A stretch of 64,000 nt of DNA from contig BSBM01000232.1 of NCBI GenBank assembly GCA_027924585.1, positions 24,277,501 to 24,341,500 of the forward strand, given 5' to 3'. The notes beneath the pieces were generated by a model. The model was not told the DNA's origin. It saw only the letters and a list, made by a program, of their open reading frames with translations, and made no database searches. Position 1 is the first letter of the stretch. Each line of letters starts with the position of its first letter. Source of the DNA: Larix kaempferi (lineage: Eukaryota; Streptophyta; Pinopsida; Pinales; Pinaceae). The translations under genes and the position numbers were made by a program. Below, piece after piece: positions 56,237-64,000 of this stretch.

Positions 56237-56529
56237 AAAGAATGTTGGAATCCTAGGAAATTTTGAGCTATGGAGCCTGCTGGTGGAGAGTTGAGGGACA
56301 GTATCTTGAAAGTACTTGAAGAGGAGTAGAGTTGAACTAGATCATCTGCACCTTCAAGCTTAGGCAACCTGCACAACTAAAACTACTTGCACAAAGCGTC
56401 AAATCCGGTGCTTCTCATGCTAGAAATCAGAAGAGTAAGCATACAAACTAGTAATAACATACTACTTCTATACCGCAGACATGAGTAAGCAATATATGAA
56501 ATCAAACTAGAATCATAAATCCTACCAAC

Positions 56530-56964
56530 TGTTGTTGTTATAGCTATGAGAGGCATCCTCACTAGCCCAGCTGACCTAAAGATGTAAAACAAACATTAAA
56601 TGTATTTTTTATATTGCAAAAGGACAAGTCGGCACAGTAATGGAATTTTACAAAAAGTAATGTATAAATAGAAGTGTTGGCTCCCTCATTTATTCATTCA
56701 ACTCAAGGAAGTTCGCTCAAGTGGAGTAGTTCGCATTTTCTGGGTGCTAGAAGACAAGTGTAGCTGATTTCTTGGGCATTGACTCATTTTCTACTTTTTA
56801 TCTTCTTTGTACTAAATCTCAGAGTAAGAAAGGATTGCTAGGTTTTTCCCAAGTTTGGGTATTCCCAAGGAAAGTGTTGTGTTTATTTTCTGTGCATAGC
56901 TGTTCTTTCAGTGATCCTTTTATTGCTTATATAAATTATGCTACTATAAGTAAAAACATTAACA
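56530..56964 (+). repeat. 5' LTR of copia element
   Basis: Starts TGTTGTTG, ends CATTAACA; near-identical to 61924-62359. A likely TATA box is TATAAATA at 56663-56670. Confidence 0.95.
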
Positions 56965-56975
56965 TGGTATCAGAG
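56965..56975 (+). promoter_or_regulatory. Primer binding site (tRNA-iMet)
   Basis: TGGTATCAGAG directly follows the 5' LTR with no spacer, as usual for copia elements. Confidence 0.93.
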
Positions 56976-57316
56976 TTATGCTGAAAGTGACTATTGCCAG
57001 GAATTAGGGTTTGAAGGTTCTTCAACTTCCAACCATCAAATTGGTTCGATCTTACCTTCATTGAGCTCACCTTAGCAAGGCGAATGTTTCTGTGCAATCA
57101 GATTTTCATTCTAACAATTTTCATTTTTTACCTAATATTCGAGAATTAGCATTTCCTGGTACTCAGTGTTCTGGCCACAAATCAGGAAGAAAAGAAGGTC
57201 CATTCATATTGCCTTAGGAGGGAGAATTCATCTATGGAAGTAGTTTTCCCAAAATCCAAAATTCATTTTTGACCTAGCTCCTGCTAGGGTTTCTGCAAAT
57301 CTAGTACCTAGTCAAA

Positions 57317-57964
57317 ATGTCAAGCATTAAGGTTGAAGATAGGCTTGATGGAGCTTCAAATTACTACTTAGGAAAGTCTAGAGTGCTTATTGCTCTAGAA
57401 GAAAATGATCTACTAAACTTTGCTACAGAAGGAGTGTCAGAACCAGTAGAAGATTCAGAGAAGACTCAATGGAAGAAGAATGATGCCAAGGCAAGGAGGA
57501 TACTAATAGATTCAGTTAAGGATCATTTGATTCCTCAAATTTCTCAAAAGAAGACAGCAAAGGCAATGTTTGACTCATTGAAGAAATTGTTTGAGAATAC
57601 AAACATTAATAGGGCTCTTGCCCTAAGGCAAAAATTCTCAAGCATCAAGATGTCTAGATTTGACACAATAGCTTCATATTTCATGAAGATCACGGAGATA
57701 AAAGATAAATTGGCAACAATTGGTGAAATTATTGCAGACAGAGAGTTGGTCATGATAACCTTGAATGGTCTCCCTCAATCTTGGGAACCTTTCATCCGAA
57801 GCATATCGGGAAGATCAAAACTACCAAATTTTGAAAGGCTATGGGCAGACTGTACACAAGAAGAAACCAGACTTGTGATTAGAGGCAAAATACAAGACCC
57901 TCGTGAAGAAGATCAAGCCCTCATTACACATACCAAGAAGAAAGGAAAGAGGAACTTTGGATGA
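57317..57964 (+). CDS. Copia Gag (capsid part)
   Basis: An open frame of 215 codons from ATG to TGA encodes a copia-type Gag. It begins MSSIKVEDRLDGASNYY, followed by ARRILIDSVKDHLIP, AKAMFDSLKKLFENTN, ALRQKFSSIKM and LPQSWEPFIRSI, the conserved order of the Gag capsid domain. The zinc knuckle that should follow lies after the stop, in the same frame (58031-58072). The TGA at 57962-57964 is therefore a nonsense change, or possibly a leaky stop, between capsid and nucleocapsid. Gag would build the virus-like particle. Confidence 0.87.
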   Translation: MSSIKVEDRLDGASNYYLGKSRVLIALEENDLLNFATEGVSEPVEDSEKTQWKKNDAKARRILIDSVKDHLIPQISQKKTAKAMFDSLKKLFENTNINRALALRQKFSSIKMSRFDTIASYFMKITEIKDKLATIGEIIADRELVMITLNGLPQSWEPFIRSISGRSKLPNFERLWADCTQEETRLVIRGKIQDPREEDQALITHTKKKGKRNFG

Positions 57965-58015
57965 AAAGACAAAGTCAGAAGATCAAGTCCTAATCCTGAT
58001 CAAAGGAAGAAGGAC

Positions 58016-60330
58016 ATGTCGAAGGTTCAATGCTATAAATGCAGAAAGTTTGGTCACTACAAGAACCAATGCAATTCACAAAAGAGGAAAGAACATGCCT
58101 CTGCAGCTGATGTAGATGAAGAAACTCAACCAAAGAAATCGAAGAAGAGAAAACAATTCTTCTCCATCTCAGCCTTATCAGGTACTATTCCTACTGATAA
58201 TAATGTTTGGTTATTAGATAGTGGTGCTTCTAAACATATGACAGGTTATAAGGAGTTTCTCTCAAACCTAGATGAGAGAGAATCACATCTAAGAGTGGTT
58301 CTTGGAGACGATGCTAGATATACAGTGAAGGGAACCGGGACAACTTCCTTTCAGTTAGATTCTGGTGATTCTCTGCATTTGGGAGGAGTATTATATGTGC
58401 CAGGAATGAAAAGAAATCTTCTCTCTATCTCAGCACTAGAAGACAAGGGTTATAAAGTTGCATTCTCAGATGGGAAGGTTCTTGCATGGCACAAGAATTC
58501 CACTATCGATTCTGCAAGAACAATTGGTGTTCGTGAAGAAAGTTTATACAAATTGACGGTACAGCCAGTTCAAGCTCTAGTACACGACTCTATCAGTTTG
58601 AGTGAGCTATGGCATAGGAGACTTGCTCCCCTGCACTATAGAGCTCTTCCTCCTCTCAGGAAGATGGTTACAAGACTTCCCGAACTCCAAGTGGAACACA
58701 ATGGAATCTGCAAAGGATGTGCAGTTGGCAAGAATGTCAAGGGATCTTTTCCTAATAGTGACACCAAGTCCAAAAAAATATTAGAATTGGTATACTCAGC
58801 CTTGTGTGGACCTATGTCAGTTACATCATTGGGAGGATTTTTGTACTATGTGACCTTCATAGATGATTTCTCCCAGAAGACATGGATCTATTTCTTGAAG
58901 TCTAAAAAATCCGAAGAAGTTTTGAACAAGTTCAAAGAATTCAAGGCCCGAGTTGAGAACCTATCAGGGAAGAGGATAAAGATTCTAAGGTCCGATAATG
59001 GAGGAGAGTACACCTCAAAATTCAGTAATTTCTGTAAGGAAGCAGGAATCAAGAAGGAATATACAGTTCCTTACAACCCTCAACAAAATGGGGTTGAAGA
59101 AAGGAAGAACAAATCTATAGTTGAGGCAATCAAATCCATGATTCATGATCAAAATCTACTAATGTTTTTATGGGCAAAGGCCTCCATCACTACAGTATAT
59201 GTTCAAAACAGAAGCCCACACAGAATACTGAAGAATATGACTCCAGAAGAGGCCTTCATAGGTGTGAAGCCAGAAGTTGGTCATCTACGTATATTTGGAT
59301 GTCCAGTGTACATTCATGTACCCAAAGAAAAGAGAACAAAGCTAGAACCTTCAGGGAAGAAGGGTACATTTGTTGGGTACAATGAATCCTCGAAGACATA
59401 CCAAATCTACATCCCAGGTCACAGATTGAGATCAGTAGAGATGTTTCCTTCGAAGAGGAGATTGCCTTCAGAAAAACTAGAAGATCATCCTCATACAGTG
59501 AGGAGCAAGAAGCTCCAAAAGAAATGGAGTCATTGCCCCCCTCCCTCTTTAGAAGTTCAGAGGGGGCCGACAGATCCAGTAGGTTCTGTAGATCCGATGG
59601 ATCTAGTTGATCCAGTAGAGCCCACAAATGTTCCTAGAGATCTTGCTATTGGCAGGAAGAGGCCTATTTGGGCTCGACAGGCTTTAGAGGATGCAGAAAA
59701 GCATGTTGCTCCCCCAGGTACATTCAGGGAGAGCAAGAAACCTCGAAGATATTCAAGATACGTAGCACTGATGTCCCACATTATTGATTCTGAGCCGTCT
59801 AGTTACGAGGAGGCTGCCAACCAGCAGGTTTGGAAAGATGCCATGATGGAAGAATATCAATCCATCATCAAGAATGACGTATGGGAAGTTGTACCGAGAC
59901 CTGAAGGGAAGTCAGTGGTGACTTCCAAGTGGATCTACAAGATTAAACATGCAGCAAATGGGAGCATTGAGAAGCACAAACCGAGATTTGTGGCTAGAGG
60001 ATTCTCTCAAAAAGAGGGAGTCGATCATGATGAGACATTTGCTCCAATTGCACGATACACGACCATCAGATCAATCATAGCTCTAGCTTCAACTATGGGA
60101 TGGAAGCTACATCAGATGGATGTTAAAACTACTTTCCTCAACAGAGTAATTGAGGAAGAAGTCTACATTGAACAACCGGAGGGTTTCGAGATTCATGGGA
60201 AGGAATCCCATGTGTGCAGACTGAAGAAGGCCCTGTATGGCCTCAAGCAAGCACCACGAGAATGGTATGCCAGGATTAATGGATACTTGGTAAGTTTGGG
60301 ATTCACCAAGAGTGAGGGGCAGACTCTAAC
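58016..60330 (+). pseudogene. Copia pol, first part: zinc knuckle, protease, integrase, RT start
   Basis: From ATG 58016, in frame with gag: CCHC knuckle C6-C9-H14-C19, then protease LLDSGASKHMTG (Asp68 present). The integrase zinc region starts ELWHRRLAPLH, where the second zinc His expected after Leu-Gly is Pro (GH to AP); Cys232 and Cys235 are kept. In the core, VYSALCGPM has Ala262 in place of the first catalytic Asp, while SDNGGEY (Asp327) and NGVEERKN (Glu362) remain. RT begins VWEVVPRPEGKSVVTSKWIYK, then QMDVKTTFLN and LKKALYGLKQAPREW. Near 60313-60335 the frame shifts; relatives continue to an LYYKVEDG segment, here in another frame. Integrase is inactive. Confidence 0.9.
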
Positions 60331-61350
60331 CTTTACTACAAGGTTGAGGATGGAAGACCATTGATACTAGTACTGTATGTTGATGATTTGTTTCTCACAA
60401 GAGATGCGAAACTTACCGAATGGTGCAAGAAGATGCTAGTCTCTGAGTTCGAAATGAAGGATCTTGGTCCGATGCATTACTTCTTAGGTTTGGAGGTGTG
60501 GCAAAGACAGGATGATATTTTCCTAAGCCAAGGAAAATATACCATTGATATCTTGAAAAGATTCAGTATGATGGACTGTAAGTCCATGAATACACCCATG
60601 GAGATAAACCTTAAGACATTGAGTGACTCAGCTTCCGAGTCAGAATTAATAGATCCTACCATGTACAGACAGCTAATCGGTTCACTGATGTATCTAGTTA
60701 ACAGTAGACCAGATATCTGCTTTGCAGTGAGTGCTCTCAGTCAATTTATGTGTGAACCGAGACAGGTACATTGGGTTGTTGCAAAGCATGTGCTAAGATA
60801 TTTACATGGCACTGTGAAATATGGACTGAGATATGCTTCTAGGAGTGACATGAGATTGTATGGATATACAGATTCAAATTGGGCAGGAAGTGTTGTGGAC
60901 AGGAAGAGCACCTCCAGGTATTACTTCAGTTTGGGATCTGCAGTGATTTCCTGGTGCAGCAAAAAGCAGCCCTCAGTAGCATTGAGCACTGCAGAAGCAG
61001 AGTATATTGCAGCAAGTGTGGCAGCATAAGAAGAAGTATGGCTTCGGAAGCTCTTTGCTGGATTGTCCGGGCAGACACTTGAGCCTACCGTGATTCACTG
61101 TGACAATCAAAGTTGTGTGAAGCTTTCAATGAACCTTGTATCTCATGACAGATCGAAGCATGTGGAAATCAAGTACCACTATATCAGAGATATGGTATAG
61201 AGAGGAGCATTTCAGCTCTAGTATATCTCAATGGATGAACAGATTGCGGACATTCTCACCAAGCCTCTTTCTAGAGTGAAGTTTGCGTACTTTCGTGAAA
61301 AACTTGGAGTATTGGAGAATGCTTCCCTCAGTGAGAGGGAGTGCTCATAG
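60331..61350 (+). pseudogene. Copia pol, second part: RT active site and RNase H
   Basis: After the frameshift, LYYKVEDGRPLILVLYVDDLFLT carries an intact Tyr-Val-Asp-Asp box (60376-60387). MHYFLGLEVWQ, MYRQLIGSLMYLVNSRPDI and RNase H motifs YGYTDSNWAG, VISWCSKKQPSVALSTAEAEY and IHCDNQSCVKL follow. TAA at 61027 and TAG at 61198 and 61219 interrupt; both TAGs replace Gln (CAG) of relatives. The tail DEQIADILTKPLSRVKF ends at TAG 61348-61350. Confidence 0.9.
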
Positions 61351-61655
61351 TCCAAGTAGGACAAGTGGTCCTTATAGACCGACAATGAACTCTATTAAGG
61401 ACAGGCGGTCCTTGTAGACCAACAATGAACTCTGTTCAGGACAGGCGGTCCTTTGTAGACCGAAAATGAACTCAGTCCAGTTAGGACAGGCGGTCCTTAT
61501 AGACCAATAATGAGTTCAGTCCAATTAGAACAGGCGATCCTTGTAGACCGACAAGGATTTCAGTCCAGTTAGAACAGGCGGTCCTCGTAGACCGACAAGG
61601 AGTTCAGTCCAGTTAGGGAAGGTGGTCCTTGTAGACCATAATGAACTTATAGTCC
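61351..61655 (+). repeat. 40-45-bp minisatellite, 7 units
   Basis: Units with GGACAGGCGGTCCTTGTAGA and CCGACAATGAACTC repeat with GGTC (or GATC) at 61367, 61407, 61447, 61492, 61536, 61580 and 61624. The first three units are 40 bp; later ones carry an added CAGTTA-type segment (44-45 bp). The array sits between the pol stop and the 3' LTR. Confidence 0.92.
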
Positions 61656-61783
61656 AGTCAAGACTGTTGTTCCTGTGAGGAACCTTTTCTCCAGTTTGTA
61701 GAGGACACTTGTATAGAGTATATTTGATCCCTGTATGGGATATCGTCCTGTATTGACGATGTTGACCCTTTCTTATGATGAAG

Positions 61784-61880
61784 AGATGTACTAGTCCAGT
61801 TGTGACGATCAGAAGATGTACGAGTCCAACCATGATGATGCCAAGATGTACGAGTCCAGTTGTGACGACCAGATGATGCT
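61784..61880 (+). repeat. 30-bp minisatellite, 3 units
   Basis: AGATGTACGAGTCCAGTTGT-type units start at 61784, 61814 and 61844. Confidence 0.9.
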
Positions 61881-61923
61881 TGATGAGTTCCAGCATGATG
61901 ATACCTCTCTAGTTAAGAGGGAG

Positions 61924-62359
61924 TGTTGTTGTTATAGCTATGTGAGGCATCCTCACTAGCCCAGCCGACCTAAAGATGTAAAACAAACATTAAATGTAAT
62001 TTTTATATTGCAAAAGGACAAGTCGGCCAAGTAACGGAATTTTACAAAAAGTAATGTATAAATAGAAGTGTTGGCTCCCTCATTTATTCATTCAACTCAA
62101 GGAAGTTCGCTCAAGTGGAGTAGTTCGCATTTTCTGGGTGCTAGAAGACATGTGTAGCTGATTTCTTGGGCATTGACTCATTTTGTACTTTTTATCTTCT
62201 TTGTACTAAATCTCAGAGTAAGAAAGGGTTGTTGTCTTTTTCCCGAGTTTGGGTTTTCCCAGGGTAAAGTGTTGTGTCTATTTTTTGTGCATAGTTGTTC
62301 TTTCAGTGATCATTTAATTGCTTATATATATTATGATGCTATAAGTAAAAACATTAACA
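61924..62359 (+). repeat. 3' LTR of copia element
   Basis: Matches 56530-56964; TATAAATA at 62057-62064; preceded by the purine tract and followed by CCAAC. Confidence 0.95.
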
Positions 62360-62364
62360 CCAAC

Positions 62365-63002
62365 TAGTAATAGTCCTTTGAAGGCCTTGATCATCCACAA
62401 ATGCATCAAATAATTAAGCTACGCTACAGTTACCTCATACACCAGTGACATTTGCATCCACACACATAGAGCACTACACCACAAATTTTCCTCCAAAGCC
62501 TTTATTATTCCAAAAGATATTACAAAATACAGTACAAGAATTACCAGCCTTTCGGTCCTCTCTGACCATGAGCAAAAGAGAGCTAAAGCTCTTGCTTAAA
62601 TAGAAAAAAGGAGGAAGAGGGGCGCACTAGTTGAGGGATTCAAGCTCTTTGAATGTGCCTTGAATGAGGGGGCTTCCTCCTTCATTTGGGCTGCCCCAAA
62701 TCAGCCTAAAGGCAGCCTAAAAATCAACTGCAAATTCCTTGAAATATGGGCCCCTCCTCATGGGGAAATGCGCCCCCCTTTGTCAGGAGTGATTCCTTCA
62801 CTTATGCTGCCATAAATCATGCCAAAAACAACTCTTACATCCCTTACATAATTTATGACTTTGATCTCTCACAAATCCCACCAAATTAGGAAATGGAATT
62901 TTTCAATTTTTTGGCATTTTTCCTCTCTTTTTTGACTTTTTTGACTAAAAGTGAAATAAGTGAAAAATAAATCACTTAAACACTTAGGAAAGTGGGTTTA
63001 GG
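62365..63002 (-). repeat. R1-type LTR-like sequence (minus copy)
   Basis: Its high-coordinate end (62900-63002) is the inverted relative of 47990-48095. On the minus strand CTATTTAAGCAAGAGC (about 62588-62603) and GGAATAATAAAGGC (about 62498-62511) look like a TATA box and a polyadenylation signal, fitting an LTR in minus orientation. It was interrupted on one side by the copia element and on the other by the hAT-like element. Confidence 0.6.
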
Positions 63003-63801
63003 CTAAGTTACCGGAAATGCCCAAGCAACCTTGGTGAAACGTTGTTCCCCGTTTCGGATCCTGAAACGGAGGGGATACGGCCTTGAAACGTCACTGATAC
63101 GTATCAGATTGGTACGGATATGTTTCAAGGGTTTTGGATACGTTTCAGTCGAGAGGTGATACATTTCGGGGAAATGGTAATATTAAATTCTTAAAGTAAA
63201 AGTGACATTCTCCTTATATTTCATTTTCTATCCTTTTACTTAAATTTTTAACATTACCATTAATTGTTTCGGGATGTTCGAGAGTGGTTCCAACCTCATC
63301 GGACTTCATATGCAAAAAGTAGAATTTTTAATGCCATTCAGAATTCAACAGACTTAACAGTTTTCAGGATTTCAGGATTGCAACATTGCCACTAGATTCT
63401 ATCATATATGAGAGTATGGGATTGGCATTCAATCAAGCACATCAACCCCTCTATGTACCTTGATATTGGTGGTGTTGATTGTTGAACTCCTCTGTCTTGG
63501 ATGGACTTGGACCCACTTCCATAGCTAGAGGATGTGAACATTGGTGATGGACAAGTGCCTTCAAGCCCAGGGGAATCAAGCAAGGCTCAAGATCCCTATT
63601 TTCGATCTACTTTTGTTGAGGACATAGATGACGACTCTAAGTCTAAGCATGAGGATTCTGATGATATTAGTTGAAAATTTTCATAGTATCATGTTACATG
63701 TATGATTAATGATATTCGATAGTAGTGTCAGGTGGTGATGATGATGTACAATGATAATATTATGATGATTACGATGACAATGATAATATTTATGATGATG
63801 A

Positions 63802-63859
<58 letters not shown>

Positions 63860-63965
63860 CGTTTCCTTGTCGTATCGTATCTGGCTTTTATGAAAATTTG
63901 TCGTATCTGTTCCCCCCCCCCGCTATATCCGTATCTGTTTCCGTATCCACATCAGTGCAACTTAG
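63003..63965 (+). mobile_element. hAT-like non-autonomous transposon (963 bp)
   Basis: The ends are CTAAGTTACCGG and, as reverse complement of the right end, CTAAGTTGCACT (short terminal repeats). GGTTTAGG flanks it on both sides (62995-63002, 63966-63973), an 8-bp target duplication. Leaving out the insert restores continuity with the inverted R1 copy at 47948-48060. The subterminal regions are rich in GATACG/CGTATC and CGTTTC/GAAACG motifs. It holds a (TA)n tract at 63804-63851 and no transposase. Confidence 0.8.
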
Positions 63966-64000
63966 GGTTTAGGGGAAAGTGGGTGCTCTGAGTTAGAAAA

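Larger units (their letters stand above)
56530..62359 (+). mobile_element. Ty1/copia LTR retrotransposon, complete but inactive
   Basis: LTRs of 435 and 436 bp (56530-56964, 61924-62359) start TGTTGTTGTTATAGC and end ACATTAACA. The target duplication CCAAC flanks it (56525-56529, 62360-62364). Between them lie an initiator-Met primer site, gag, pol in the copia order (protease, integrase, RT, RNase H), two minisatellites and a short purine tract (AAGAGGGAG, 61915-61923). LTRs differ at about 5% of the first ~110 bases by eye. Lesions include a gag-pol stop, one frameshift, three pol stops and loss of an integrase catalytic Asp. Confidence 0.96.

Noticed and set aside
59256-59781. Minus-strand open frames of 74-123 codons
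   Set aside because: They are antisense to the well-supported copia pol.

Overview
The window looks like intergenic DNA from a large, repeat-rich seed-plant genome, most likely a gymnosperm. That is an inference from old, nested, heavily mutated LTR retrotransposons of plant lineages (Tat-like Ty3, chromovirus, Ty1/copia), an L1-type LINE, hAT-type non-autonomous transposons, and a single host gene with GT-AG introns. I see no bacterial operons, rRNA, tRNA or CRISPR.

Layout. (1) 1-9231: a non-autonomous LTR retrotransposon with initiator-Met primer site, an 81-bp minisatellite, and only a zinc-knuckle Gag remnant just before the polypurine tract; its 5' LTR is chimeric. (2) 10109-24408: a short, pol-less Tat-like element whose 3' LTR was split by a second, coding Tat-like element (12973-23407, target duplication AGAGG). 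The inner element carries gag, protease, an archaeal-type RNase H, RT, RNase H and integrase, all broken; an antisense solo LTR (16457-17471, target duplication GGGAG) sits inside gag-pro. (3) About 26.2-31.5 kb: a decayed chromovirus with gag, protease, RT, RNase H, integrase and chromodomain. (4) 31.5-37.3 kb: mostly non-coding sequence with a long palindrome, a 56-bp tandem array and a 630-bp hAT-type element with an 8-bp target duplication. (5) 37359-39144 (-): a broken ORF with an acidic, coiled-coil C-terminus, probably repeat-associated. (6) 40302-40991 (-): the last three exons of a NOG1-like GTPase gene, the only convincing host gene. (7) 42.9-46.9 kb (-): an L1-type LINE end split by a 2.2-kb LTR-like insertion. 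(8) 47.9-56.5 and 62.4-64.0 kb: an uncharacterised LTR-like repeat family in both orientations with a conserved double hairpin. Nested in it are a copia element (56530-62359, target duplication CCAAC) and a 963-bp hAT-like element (63003-63965).

No element appears able to move on its own: every pol region has stops, frameshifts or lost catalytic residues. By LTR similarity judged by eye, the copia element is the youngest (about 5% mismatch over the first ~110 bases) and the inner Tat element older (about 10% over the first ~85). The GTPase exons are intact and correctly spliced on paper, but no 5' exons were found in the 23 kb of upstream sequence.
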